64,000 nt of DNA from Lachnospiraceae bacterium. Its GTDB lineage: Bacteria > Bacillota > Clostridia > Lachnospirales > Lachnospiraceae. The stretch lies in NCBI GenBank assembly GCA_015057505.1, contig SVEG01000014.1:17670-81669 (forward strand). Reading direction: 5' to 3'. Below the pieces are notes generated by a model that was given only the letters and a program-made list of their open reading frames with translations, did no database searches and was not told where the DNA came from. A program made the translations under genes and the position numbers. Of this stretch, positions 45,839 to 53,795 are shown piece after piece. Within the stretch, counting starts at the first letter, position 1, and the number at the start of each line of letters is the position of its first letter.

Positions 45839-46385
45839 ATTCAAAGCCCTCCTTTCTCAAGGCCTCTCGCATCGTCTGCTTTGCCCTGTATGCAAGGTTT
45901 GTAACTTGTTTTTTGTTTTTATGAATTATTTTTCCAACCTCTTCATAGCTCATTTCTTCAAAATACAATAAATAAAGTACAATTCTGTATTCTTCCTTAA
46001 GTTCTGAAAGCAGACGAAGCATAGCTTTCTTTACTTCTTCCTTACAATACTTCTCTTCAAAAGATTCAGCTGCTTCGGCAAAATCCGTATCAAGTTCTCC
46101 GTAAAGCATTCTCTTATTCTTGCGGATATAATCGATTGCCTTATTTCTGCCTATCGTAAAAAGATAGGTTTTAAGGGAGGTTTTATAATTATATCTGCCC
46201 GGATGCATAAGCACTTCGACAAATACATCCTCCGATAAATCCTCCGCCAGACTGTAATTATCAACATAACGATTGATAAAGCAAATCAGTTTTTCACGAA
46301 ATTCCTCTACTATCTTTTCAAAAGCTTCGTGACTCCCCTCCGCAAATTCGCGATAGCAATCCTCAACAGCCAAATCTTTCACCAC
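45828..46385 (-). CDS. ECF-family RNA polymerase sigma factor
   Basis: A 185-residue ECF sigma factor. Region 2 (EDLSEDVFVEVL...TYLFTIGRNKAIDYIRK, about 48-88) binds the -10 and core; region 4 (YRIVLYLLYFEEMSYEEVGKIIHKNKKQV, about 133-162) binds the -35. It overlaps the serpin gene by 11 bases, the layout of ECF sigma/anti-sigma pairs. Start is uncertain: tandem GTG codons at 46385, or a TTG at 46373 which is better spaced from AAGGTGG. It probably drives its own operon; a palindrome lies just upstream. Confidence 0.9.
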   Translation of the reverse strand: MVKDLAVEDCYREFAEGSHEAFEKIVEEFREKLICFINRYVDNYSLAEDLSEDVFVEVLMHPGRYNYKTSLKTYLFTIGRNKAIDYIRKNKRMLYGELDTDFAEAAESFEEKYCKEEVKKAMLRLLSELKEEYRIVLYLLYFEEMSYEEVGKIIHKNKKQVTNLAYRAKQTMREALRKEGFEYEE

Positions 46386-46395
46386 CTTATACCCA

Positions 46396-46407
46396 TGTAA
46401 CGTTACA
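46396..46407. promoter_or_regulatory. Palindrome TGTAACGTTACA upstream of the ECF sigma gene
   Basis: A perfect 12-bp palindrome 11 bases before the sigma-factor start. TGTAAC resembles an ECF -35 hexamer, but spacing to the gene would put the -10 inside the coding region; it may instead be an operator or part of an RNA structure. Upstream lies AT-rich sequence with two GTTATAC -10-like hexamers. Confidence 0.4.
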
Positions 46408-46497
46408 CCTATTATTCGTATAACATCCCAAAAACTCTCACATAAAATTTATAAATTTTCCAAAAAAAATGTATAACAACCCTTTGAAAACTTCTAA

Positions 46498-46539
46498 TAA
46501 AACAAAAAGAGCTTCTGCGGTATCTTCCGCAAAAGCTCT
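46498..46539 (-). terminator. Intrinsic terminator after efp
   Basis: On the minus strand AGAGCTTTTGCGG pairs with CCGCAGAAGCTCT around AAGATA (one mismatch), followed by TTTTTGTTTT. It separates efp from the ECF sigma operon. Confidence 0.92.
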
Positions 46540-46569
46540 GAAATTCAAATCTGATAGAATACCTACAGA

Positions 46570-47127
46570 TTAAACACGTGATAAGTACTCACCTGTTCTT
46601 GTATCAATCTTAATCTTCTCTCCCTGCTCTACGAACAACGGAACATATACAAGTGCGCCTGTCTCAACTGTAGCGGGCTTTGTAGCACCTGTAGCTGTAT
46701 CACCCTTAAAGCCGGGCTCTGTATCTGTGATCTCAAGTTCAACGAATAACGGCGGCTCAACTGCAAATACCTTGCCGTTGTATGCACAAATCTTAACCAT
46801 CTCGTTCTCTTTAACAAACTTAAGAGCATCTCCGATATCATCTGCTGTCAAAGCAATCTGATCATAAGTATTAACATCCATGAAGTTGTATAAATCACCA
46901 TCTGAATAGAGATACTGCATATCACTTCTATCAATACGTGCCTGAGGGAATTTCTCAGTAGGGCGGAAAGTCTTCTCAACTACACCACCATTAATAATGT
47001 TTTTTAATTTTGTACGAACAAAAGCTGCGCCTTTACCTGGTTTTACGTGCTGGAATTCGATAATCTGGAATACGTTTCCTTCAATCTCAACTGTAATTCC
47101 GTTTCTGAAATCGCCTGCTGTTACCAT
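46570..47127 (-). CDS. efp: Elongation factor P
   Basis: EF-P relieves ribosome stalling at polyproline. The 185-residue protein has the KOW-like N-domain with the modifiable tip PGKG (Lys32), and two OB-fold domains; the C-terminus [16 protein letters not shown] and [10 protein letters not shown] are signatures. Lys at position 32 suggests the Lys/5-aminopentanol or unmodified type. It has its own promoter (47159-47187) and terminator, so it is monocistronic. Confidence 0.96.
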   Translation of the reverse strand: MVTAGDFRNGITVEIEGNVFQIIEFQHVKPGKGAAFVRTKLKNIINGGVVEKTFRPTEKFPQARIDRSDMQYLYSDGDLYNFMDVNTYDQIALTADDIGDALKFVKENEMVKICAYNGKVFAVEPPLFVELEITDTEPGFKGDTATGATKPATVETGALVYVPLFVEQGEKIKIDTRTGEYLSRV

Positions 47128-47158
47128 AAAATAATTCCTCCTTAGAATTTCTTTTAAT

Positions 47159-47187
47159 AGTGTATACTAAAACACAATTTTTTTCAA
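47159..47187 (-). promoter_or_regulatory. efp promoter
   Basis: On the minus strand TTGAAA (47182-47187), a 17-base spacer and TACACT (47159-47164) fit a sigma-A-type promoter about 32 bases before the efp start. Confidence 0.65.
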
Positions 47188-47207
47188 CTATTTTCTTTTG
47201 TCTCAGA

Positions 47208-47708
47208 TTATTTTTCTCTGGATTTTTTATAAAAATGCAAAATCCATCTCTCAGGAATTCGTTTTAACACAATCTGAATCTCTTCCTTGGGATTAATCGG
47301 CTTCACAAGAATACTCTTAAGTCCCGTCCTCTTGGCACCCCAAACATCCGTAAAAAGCTGATCGCCGACAAACAATGTATTCTCTGTCGTGGTTCCCATC
47401 TCCTGCATACCACGCTGATAACCCTTTATTGAAGGCTTATGCGCATCCTCAACATAAAAAGCACCTACTGCATCCGCAAAAGACTTAACTCGCTCCAATT
47501 TATTATTAGAAATAAGGCATGCTTTTAACCCTGTACTTCTGATTGTCTCAAAAAGCTTCACAGCTCTCTCATCTGCCGGAGCACCGTGCGGAACAAGCGT
47601 ATTATCTATATCAAACAATATCGCCCTGTACCCCGCATTATAATATGCCTGATAATCAAGCTCATAACTTGATTCAACATACTCATCCGGATAAAAAGTT
47701 TTAAACAT
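47208..47708 (-). CDS. yqeG: YqeG-family HAD phosphatase
   Basis: A 166-residue HAD IIIA phosphatase: motif I FDIDNTLVPH at about 33-42, motif II SNNK, and motif III/IV GDQLFTDVWGAKR near 117. Matches the YqeG group, which dephosphorylates small phosphorylated compounds in Firmicutes. It follows nrdR by 12 bases and probably shares its transcript. The start has GAGG upstream. Confidence 0.9.
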   Translation of the reverse strand: MFKTFYPDEYVESSYELDYQAYYNAGYRAILFDIDNTLVPHGAPADERAVKLFETIRSTGLKACLISNNKLERVKSFADAVGAFYVEDAHKPSIKGYQRGMQEMGTTTENTLFVGDQLFTDVWGAKRTGLKSILVKPINPKEEIQIVLKRIPERWILHFYKKSREK

Positions 47709-47720
47709 CTGAAAACCTCA

Positions 47721-48170
47721 CTAACCAAGCAACTTCTTAAGCTCATCCATAAATGTATTAACATCCTTAAACTCACGGTAAACGGATGCAAATCTTACAT
47801 AAGCAACTGAATCGAAATCCTTAAGCTTATTCATAACAATCTCGCCAATCTTGGAGCTGGGAATCTCCTTATCTTCAAGATTAAATATAATATTCTCAAT
47901 CTCATCCACAAGCGCATTAATCTCGTTAATTGATACCGGTCTCTTGTGACAGGATCTGATGATACCTGCTTCAATCTTCTCACGGTCATACGGCTCACGA
48001 TTATTATCCTTCTTGATAATAATAAGCGGAATCGTCTCAATCTTCTCATATGTCGTAAATCTCTTACCACACTCGTCGCACTGTCTTCTTCTACGGATTG
48101 AATTATTGTCCTCCGCAGGTCTGGAATCGATTACTCTTGTATTCTCCTTGTTACAAAAAGGGCATTTCAT
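47721..48170 (-). CDS. nrdR: Transcriptional repressor NrdR
   Basis: NrdR senses dATP/ATP and represses ribonucleotide reductase genes. The 149-residue protein has the zinc ribbon (C3, C6, C31, C34) then an ATP-cone domain (about 46-136). The usual length is 150-160. AGGAGG precedes the ATG. The promoter at 48219-48247 has an ACTACAA...TTGTAGT inverted repeat. No nrd gene is near. Confidence 0.96.
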   Translation of the reverse strand: MKCPFCNKENTRVIDSRPAEDNNSIRRRRQCDECGKRFTTYEKIETIPLIIIKKDNNREPYDREKIEAGIIRSCHKRPVSINEINALVDEIENIIFNLEDKEIPSSKIGEIVMNKLKDFDSVAYVRFASVYREFKDVNTFMDELKKLLG

Positions 48171-48207
48171 GTATAAAATTCCTCCTGTGTATAATGTAGG
48201 TAAAATT

Positions 48208-48247
48208 ACTACAATTCTAGTATACCTTGTATGTTGTAGTTATGCAA
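48208..48247 (-). promoter_or_regulatory. nrdR promoter with inverted repeat
   Basis: On the minus strand TTGCAT (48242-48247), a 17-base spacer and TATACT (48219-48224) form a promoter. ACTACAA (48208-48214) and TTGTAGT (48234-48240) form an inverted repeat that covers the -10 and spacer, a likely operator. Autoregulation by NrdR is possible; the arms are not the standard NrdR box. Confidence 0.5.
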
Positions 48248-48248
48248 G

Positions 48249-48509
48249 CTAAAACTTGCATTTTGACACAACATCTTCCTCTTTTACGCATACTAGGATG
48301 ATATCTTCACCAATCTGCTTTACTGCTTTAAAGGGAATTACAAACTCTGTTTCTCGTCCGAATATTCCCCAAAACTTACACGGTCCCGGAATAATAAGCG
48401 CACAGATACATCCCGACACAATATCAAACTCAATATCCACAACACAGCCCAACGACTTACAGTCATATTCATTAATTACTTCCTTCTGTCTAAGGTCATA
48501 CAAACGCAA
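48249..48509 (-). CDS. ylmC: YlmC/YmxH-family PRC-barrel protein
   Basis: An 86-residue PRC-barrel protein like Bacillus YlmC/YmxH, a sporulation-associated family conserved in spore-forming Firmicutes. The conserved RLYDLRQKEVIN...DCKSLGCVVDIEFD and PGPCKFWGIFGR segments are clear. Start is a TTG with no strong ribosome site, so the exact start is uncertain. Its exact role is unknown. Confidence 0.85.
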   Translation of the reverse strand: MRLYDLRQKEVINEYDCKSLGCVVDIEFDIVSGCICALIIPGPCKFWGIFGRETEFVIPFKAVKQIGEDIILVCVKEEDVVSKCKF

Positions 48510-48552
48510 ATAACCACATCCGAATTCAAGTCATTTATACTATATTATGCAA

Positions 48553-49263
48553 TTACTTTTGGAAAATATCTGCAAAATATCCCGAACCTGAAATCGGTTC
48601 GCAACCTGCAAACAAGTGTTTCGTATCTCCGAATGTCTGGACTCTGAAAAAAGCTTCACCCGGTACTCTTTCTTCAGAATCAAGTACTATAAGTGACGTC
48701 GGCGGCATAAAAAATCCATGCCACAAAAGCGGTGTCGGAATTCCAAGAAGATGTGATACAAGTACAAAGCTTACACCAAGATGACACACGAAAACAATTG
48801 TGTCGTCATTATGCTTCTCAACTTTATAAAATCCGCCATCCCTTATGTATCCGTAGTTCTTAAGCAATTCATCGAATTCTTTACAAACCTTCGCAAATTC
48901 TGCTTTAACATCACCTGTCTGCATAATATCTGCATCAGTCCATTTGTCCTTATCGTAAAATAATCGCTCTTTTGTAAAACACCTCGGCATAAAATCCCAC
49001 GGAATTCTGTTCTTACCTGTGTCCGGATCTTTAACAGGCACAAAAAATTCTTTAAGCCACGGGCATATTGTTGCCTCTCTGTTCATTGAGTCAAGAAAAG
49101 GCTTGGCTGTTGCCTTGGCTCTTCCAAGCGGCGAACAATAGAAATCTTTTACGTTCCACTTTTCAACACGTTTTCTTAAAAGTTCCGCTTCCCTAAAACC
49201 TTTCTCGGTTAATGAGTCTTTTTCATAGTCGGGGTCACCGTGTCTTATAAATATTATTTTCAT
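48553..49263 (-). CDS. Histidine phosphatase family protein
   Basis: A 236-residue phosphoglycerate-mutase-like phosphatase. The N-terminus FIRHGDPDY contains the phospho-accepting His of the RHG motif; SPLGRAKATAKP and FVCHLGVSFVL provide the second Arg and the second catalytic His. Likely a small-molecule phosphatase. ATG at 49263 with AAAGGA 9 bases upstream. It is 24 bases downstream of the HExxH protein gene. Confidence 0.88.
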   Translation of the reverse strand: MKIIFIRHGDPDYEKDSLTEKGFREAELLRKRVEKWNVKDFYCSPLGRAKATAKPFLDSMNREATICPWLKEFFVPVKDPDTGKNRIPWDFMPRCFTKERLFYDKDKWTDADIMQTGDVKAEFAKVCKEFDELLKNYGYIRDGGFYKVEKHNDDTIVFVCHLGVSFVLVSHLLGIPTPLLWHGFFMPPTSLIVLDSEERVPGEAFFRVQTFGDTKHLFAGCEPISGSGYFADIFQK

Positions 49264-49287
49264 ATATTTTATCCTTTCTTTAAACAC

Positions 49288-50019
49288 TTAACCATTATAC
49301 AGTTTCTCTCTTGCATCACAAATACAGTCTTTAGAATACTCTTTTTTCTTGCACCACTCAATAAATTTTATTTCAATTTCAGCTAATTCCAATTCATAAA
49401 TATCTTTAAATGCTTGTTCCCAATCCTCATGTTCCTGATACAAAGCCATATATTTTTCGCTTCCGTATCTTGCTATCACGAAAGCTGTGAACGCACCCAT
49501 TATTGGGTAAGAAATAGAATCAGGTTTTTCATAGAAAAAATCATTATCAAGAACCATCTTTTCTACAGACTCATATTTACCATCAATTAAATACACATAT
49601 GTACACAACTCATTAGGAACCTTCCACCACACCTTATCAAAATGCATGGCTAAGCCTTCTATAATCGCTATTGAACTCGGGAAAGCATATTGACAAGCAA
49701 TAGCATGTACATCTTCATGATAACCTACACACTTTGTTGTTTCATTATACACTGCATATATCGTGGGATTATCCGGATTACAAAATGTAACACCATTTGT
49801 TTCAAATTCAAACTTACTTTCATTCATGACTTCTTTTCTTGAATCACACAACCAATAATTTATCTTGCTACGAAGTTTAATTTTCAATGTATCTGTTATT
49901 TCTTTAAAGCAATTCTCCTGCAAGTCAATAATTTTTTGAATTTCTCCTTCTGCTAAACTTTCACTTTTATAGTTAAAAATATAATGCTCAGTTTTTATAC
50001 TCTTCCAAATATTGCCCAT
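49288..50019 (-). CDS. Small HExxH zincin-like protein
   Basis: A 243-residue protein with HEDVH (101-105) and EGLAMHF (Glu121), the spacing of gluzincin metalloproteases (HExxH plus downstream Glu). The first Cys-rich half is beta-rich (TFCNPDNPTIYAV). No signal peptide or membrane segment, so it is cytoplasmic unless exported unconventionally. GGAG before the ATG. Divergent from the plus-strand gene at 50207. Peptidase activity is not proven. Confidence 0.65.
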   Translation of the reverse strand: MGNIWKSIKTEHYIFNYKSESLAEGEIQKIIDLQENCFKEITDTLKIKLRSKINYWLCDSRKEVMNESKFEFETNGVTFCNPDNPTIYAVYNETTKCVGYHEDVHAIACQYAFPSSIAIIEGLAMHFDKVWWKVPNELCTYVYLIDGKYESVEKMVLDNDFFYEKPDSISYPIMGAFTAFVIARYGSEKYMALYQEHEDWEQAFKDIYELELAEIEIKFIEWCKKKEYSKDCICDAREKLYNG

Positions 50020-50154
50020 ACTTTTTCTCCAACTCTAATCTATTCTTTTGTTGTTCATCGTAATTGTTATATGTATCATACCATATTCTTACACTTCTTG
50101 TACATCTTAAATAATTCAAAAAAAACGTGACATACTAACACAAAACAATCACGC

Positions 50155-50179
50155 GGCAACTTTTTATAATCCCGTTGCC
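50155..50179 (+). promoter_or_regulatory. Operator-like inverted repeat around a -10 box
   Basis: GGCAAC (50155-50160) and GTTGCC (50174-50179) form a perfect 6-bp inverted repeat that straddles TATAAT (50165-50170), which fits a -10 for the gene at 50207. The -35 is weak. Such an arrangement suits repression of the ferritin-like gene. Confidence 0.55.
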
Positions 50180-50206
50180 AACAAAAAAATAAAGGAGTGA
50201 CCTGGC

Positions 50207-50641
50207 ATGCAGGAACGTGACACAATCAACTTACTAAAAGAATGTAACAGCGGGCTCAAAATGGCTGTTAACAGTATAAATGACGTACTTGACAAAGTCC
50301 GTAGCAGACAAATCCACTCTCTTCTCGAGCATTCCCTACACAAACATGAAAAACTCGGTAATGATGTACATTCTCTTTTAAACTCGTATAATGAAACAAC
50401 AGAAAAGCCAGGCAAAATTGCAACTGCAATGTCCTGGCTTATGATTAACATGAAATTTTTAAAAACTCCCACTGATTACAAAATAGCCGAAATCATGTAT
50501 GATGGCTGTAACATGGGAATCAGGAGCATTTATCACTACAAGAATATGTATTCAGATGCTTCCGGCGAAGCAAAGAACCTTGCATCCCAGATTATCGAAA
50601 ATGAAAAATATTGTATGACTGAACTTCAGAAATATTTGTAA
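50207..50641 (+). CDS. Ferritin-like helical protein (DUF2383-type)
   Basis: A 144-residue, nearly all-helical protein on the plus strand, one of only two plus-strand genes here. Four long helices with Glu/His/Lys-rich faces (NLLKECNSGLKMAVNSINDVL; IHSLLEHSLHKHEKL) match the DUF2383 four-helix bundle related to ferritins. AAAGGAG lies 7 bases before the ATG. It is divergent from the HExxH gene and convergent with argD. The function of the family is unknown. Confidence 0.72.
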   Translation: MQERDTINLLKECNSGLKMAVNSINDVLDKVRSRQIHSLLEHSLHKHEKLGNDVHSLLNSYNETTEKPGKIATAMSWLMINMKFLKTPTDYKIAEIMYDGCNMGIRSIYHYKNMYSDASGEAKNLASQIIENEKYCMTELQKYL

Positions 50642-50652
50642 CAGATATCTGC

Positions 50653-51864
50653 TTACATCTCGCTAAGAACAGCATCCATAATATTAATCGCTTTATTAAC
50701 TTCTTCCTCACTGATAACTAACGGCGGAAGGAAACGGATTACATCCGTGCCGGCAGCGCATACAAGAAGGCCTTTTTCAAAAGCAACCTGCTCAAGTTTG
50801 TCGCGGTTAACCGTAACGACAAGTCCCTGTAAAAGTCCCTTGCCCCTTCTGCCCGTTACCTTATCGGGATGCTTCTCTTTAAGCTTATCAAATCCCTCTT
50901 CAAAAACCTTCGCCATTTTATTAACATTTGTAAGAACATCATACTTCTCATACAAATCAAGAACTGCATTGATAGCTGCCATACAGAACGGATTGGCTCC
51001 ATATGTATTGCCGTGCTCTCCGGGTCCCAATACACCCTTGCATCTCTCACTTATAAGGAATGCACCTACCGGTACACCACAACCAAGTGCCTTGGCAAGT
51101 GCCAAGACATCCGGTTTTACACCGTATGCCTGGTGCGCAAATAATGTTCCCGTACGTCCCATTCCGCACTGTACTTCATCAAAAATCAAAATAATATCTT
51201 TCTCATCACAAAGCGCACGAAGACCTTTAAGGAATTCTGCATCGGCAGCATAAACGCCACCCTCCCCCTGCATAACCTCACAGATAATACCGCAGGTATT
51301 CTTTGTAATCTTGGATTTAACATCTTCCAAATCATTAAAGTTTGCAAATACTGCCTTAACATTACTTGGAACAAATGCGCCCTGATACTTAGAGTTGTCC
51401 GTAGCTGCAAGCGCTGCCATACTTCTTCCGTGGAAGGAATGATGCATTGCAATAACTTCAAAATTATTGTCCTTGTCTGCACCGGGCTTCATGGAAGCAT
51501 GCTTCTTTGCAACTTTAAGAGCACCCTCTATTGCTTCAGTACCGCTGTTCGCAAAAAACGCCTGGCTAAGACCACTAAGCTCCACAAGTCTCTTAGCAGC
51601 AATAATTGCCGGCTCATTATGATAATAACGGCTTATATGCATTACCTTATCCATCTGTGCCTTAAGCGCATCAAGATACTCTTTATTATTATATCCGAGA
51701 GCATTTACTGCAATACCACCTACGCAGTCAAGATACTCCTTGCCCTCTTTATCGTATAAATATACACCATCACCACGTTCCAAAACAGCCGGATACATCT
51801 TCTTTCCGTAAATCATGTACTCTTCCGCCATATTCATTAACTCATTACTTGTATAACCACTCAT
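50653..51864 (-). CDS. argD: Acetylornithine aminotransferase
   Basis: A 403-residue class III PLP enzyme that transaminates N-acetylglutamate semialdehyde to acetylornithine in arginine synthesis. PLP lysine is in ALAKALGCGVP; DEVQCGMGRTG and HGNTYGANPF are signatures. I start at the eighth codon because AGGAGG is 5 bases ahead. Two ARG-box-like sites (51893-51910, 51924-51941) lie at its promoter, so ArgR control by arginine is likely. No other arg gene is in the window. Confidence 0.92.
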   Translation of the reverse strand: MSGYTSNELMNMAEEYMIYGKKMYPAVLERGDGVYLYDKEGKEYLDCVGGIAVNALGYNNKEYLDALKAQMDKVMHISRYYHNEPAIIAAKRLVELSGLSQAFFANSGTEAIEGALKVAKKHASMKPGADKDNNFEVIAMHHSFHGRSMAALAATDNSKYQGAFVPSNVKAVFANFNDLEDVKSKITKNTCGIICEVMQGEGGVYAADAEFLKGLRALCDEKDIILIFDEVQCGMGRTGTLFAHQAYGVKPDVLALAKALGCGVPVGAFLISERCKGVLGPGEHGNTYGANPFCMAAINAVLDLYEKYDVLTNVNKMAKVFEEGFDKLKEKHPDKVTGRRGKGLLQGLVVTVNRDKLEQVAFEKGLLVCAAGTDVIRFLPPLVISEEEVNKAINIMDAVLSEM

Positions 51865-51892
51865 GTCGTCCTCCTGCATATTCATGCCTGTT

Positions 51893-51967
51893 TATGTATT
51901 TTTATTCATATATGCGTGTGTTTTATTTATTTTTATACATAATATACGAATAAAATTCATTTGTCAA
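51893..51967 (-). promoter_or_regulatory. argD promoter with two ARG-box-like operators
   Basis: On the minus strand TTGACA (51962-51967), a 17-base spacer and TATTAT (51939-51944) form a strong promoter. TATGAATAAAAATACATA (51893-51910) matches the ArgR consensus (TGAAT-W4-ATTCA) with one mismatch, and a second weaker copy lies at 51924-51941, 31 bp away and touching the -10. ArgR repression in arginine excess is the expected control. Confidence 0.75.
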
Positions 51968-52002
51968 GTATTCCGGCAAAAAGAATTTTGCGCCATACCT
52001 TA

Positions 52003-52037
52003 GTTAAACACAAAAGAGACCTTTAAAAGGCCTCTTT
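52003..52037 (-). terminator. Probable terminator after the DUF4870-like gene
   Basis: On the minus strand AAAGAGGCCTTT pairs with the matching AAAGGTCTCTTT arm, followed by TTTTGTGTTT. It lies 15 bases after the gene at 52052 and before the argD promoter. Confidence 0.6.
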
Positions 52038-52051
52038 CATATATTTGATAA

Positions 52052-52354
52052 TTATTTTATAATTTCAATTCCTCCGATAATCGGGTAAGGCTTCTTCTCG
52101 CCAAGCAATGCAAATATGATACCCCACAAAAGCATTGCAAAAGTAATAAGTCCGAAAACTAATGAGAGCAACCAGCCAATAACAGGAATCCAACCAAGTA
52201 ACTTGATAATAAGTGCTGTAACAACTCCTACAATCAAATTAAGAAGTGCCTGATTGGCATGGAATTTACCGAACTTATCTCCCGGTAAAAGTACAAGCGG
52301 AAGGAAGAATAAAATCCACAAATACGATAATGCGCAAATAATCTTCTCTTTCAT
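52052..52354 (-). CDS. Small three-TM membrane protein (DUF4870-like)
   Basis: A 100-residue hydrophobic protein with about three membrane segments (about 5-22, 40-58 and 65-87) and FHANQALLNLIVGV, the conserved block of the DUF4870 family. AAAGGAG precedes the ATG by 10 bases; an upstream TTG is less likely. It lies downstream of the Na+-pump genes with a 65-base gap. Function unknown. Confidence 0.7.
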   Translation of the reverse strand: MKEKIICALSYLWILFFLPLVLLPGDKFGKFHANQALLNLIVGVVTALIIKLLGWIPVIGWLLSLVFGLITFAMLLWGIIFALLGEKKPYPIIGGIEIIK

Positions 52355-52419
52355 AGATACATTTCTCCTTTGCAATTTTTATATAAGTATTATAGTTTAT
52401 TGCGTAAATTTTTACAAGA

Positions 52420-52560
52420 TTATTCTGCTTTTTTATCTTTAAATACTTTATTGATAAGCATCGTCATCAAAATAATAACACCGATAACTATGAAAATACT
52501 TACCATACCTGTTCCAAGATAATATAAACTGTCTACGAATTTTGAGGGATTAAACTCCAT
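52420..52560 (-). CDS. Small OadG-like sodium pump gamma subunit (46 aa)
   Basis: A 46-residue protein too short for most gene finders. It starts MEFNPSKFVD, has one membrane helix (about residues 18-35) and ends in a short basic tail (KVFKDKKAE). AGGAGG lies 8 bases before the ATG. It lies 12 bases downstream of the Na+-pump beta gene, where the gamma subunit is expected, and small OadG-like subunits have this shape. The assignment rests on position and topology. Confidence 0.7.
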   Translation of the reverse strand: MEFNPSKFVDSLYYLGTGMVSIFIVIGVIILMTMLINKVFKDKKAE

Positions 52561-52572
52561 ATTTATTACCTC

Positions 52573-53718
52573 CTATAAGAAAAACTGTAAAATCAAACCG
52601 CCGGCGATAACCGAAGCAATCTGACCTGATACGTTAACACCGATTGAATGCATAAGAAGGAAGTTCTGGTTATCTTCTTCAAGGCCCATCTGATGGACAA
52701 CACGTCCTGACATAGGGAATGCAGAAATTCCGGCAGCACCAATCATCGGATTGATTTTCTTCTTCATGAAAAGATTGAGAAGCTTTGCAAAAAGCACACC
52801 ACCTGCTGTATCGAAAATAAATGCAAACAAACCTAAACCAAGGATCAAAAGTGTATCCCATTTAAGGAAGTTCTCTGCCTGCATCTGTGCTGCAATTGTA
52901 AGACCGAGGAAAATTGTAACAAGGTTAGCAAGTACATTCTGTGCTGTGTCTGATAAAGAATCAAGAACGCCACACTCTCTTATAAGGTTACCGAACATAA
53001 GGAAACCTACAAGCGCTACTGAATCAGGAGCAACAATACCTGCCAAAACAGTGATGATTATAGGGAACAAAATACGTGCTGTCTTGGAAACATCGCCCTT
53101 TTCGTAAGGCATTCTGATCTGTCTTTCTTTTTTTGTTGTAAGCAGCTTGATTACCGGCGGCTGAATAATAGGCACAAGTGCCATGTACGAGTACGCCGCC
53201 ACCATTATCGCACCCTGATATGTAGATTTAAGCTTCTGGGCAACTACGATGGCTGTAGGACCGTCTGCCGCACCAATGATAGCGATTGATGCTGCGTCGT
53301 TTGTCTCAAAGAACATTGATGCAAGACAGAAAGTAAAGAAAATACCAAACTGTGCCGCAGCGCCGAAAATCATAAGCTTCGGATTGGATAATACCGGGCC
53401 GAAGTCAATCATCGCACCAATACCGATGAACAAAATAAGCGGGAATAATTCGTTTGAGATACCTGCACCAAACAGTGTGCTAAGCGGTCCCTCTGAGATA
53501 AGCGTTCCGTCAGCTGCGAATTTATCAATCGCACCTGAAAGCGGAATATTAACAAGGATTGTACCGAATCCCAACGGTAAAAGAAGTGTCGGCTCCATCT
53601 TTTTCTTGATGGCAAGATAAATCAACACTCCACCGATAACCCACATTACAATATAACGCGGGTCCATCAATTCTTTAAAACCTTCAACAAGAAATGCAAG
53701 GTCTTTCAAAAAATTCAT
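52573..53718 (-). CDS. Sodium ion-translocating decarboxylase beta subunit
   Basis: A 381-residue polytopic protein of the OadB/GcdB/MmdB family, which carries Na+ out during decarboxylation of oxaloacetate, glutaconyl- or methylmalonyl-CoA. About nine to eleven membrane helices and the conserved GAADGPTAIVVA segment (catalytic Asp) are present. No alpha (carboxyltransferase) or biotin-carrier gene is in the window, so the partner is elsewhere. AAAGGAGG precedes the ATG. A riboswitch-like leader lies upstream. Confidence 0.92.
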   Translation of the reverse strand: MNFLKDLAFLVEGFKELMDPRYIVMWVIGGVLIYLAIKKKMEPTLLLPLGFGTILVNIPLSGAIDKFAADGTLISEGPLSTLFGAGISNELFPLILFIGIGAMIDFGPVLSNPKLMIFGAAAQFGIFFTFCLASMFFETNDAASIAIIGAADGPTAIVVAQKLKSTYQGAIMVAAYSYMALVPIIQPPVIKLLTTKKERQIRMPYEKGDVSKTARILFPIIITVLAGIVAPDSVALVGFLMFGNLIRECGVLDSLSDTAQNVLANLVTIFLGLTIAAQMQAENFLKWDTLLILGLGLFAFIFDTAGGVLFAKLLNLFMKKKINPMIGAAGISAFPMSGRVVHQMGLEEDNQNFLLMHSIGVNVSGQIASVIAGGLILQFFL

Positions 53719-53795
53719 TTAAAGGTTCCTCCTTTATAATATTTTTGCTTCTCTTCTGCTTACTCAGTCTTTCCTGCCTCAAATATTCAAAGCAT

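Noticed and set aside
36082..46385. Genomic island or prophage
   Set aside because: No integrase, transposase, att-like repeat or tRNA junction is visible at its ends, and base composition seems like its neighbours.
50164..50472. Minus-strand 102-residue frame opposite the ferritin-like gene
   Set aside because: Fully antisense to a plus-strand gene with a good ribosome site and family match.
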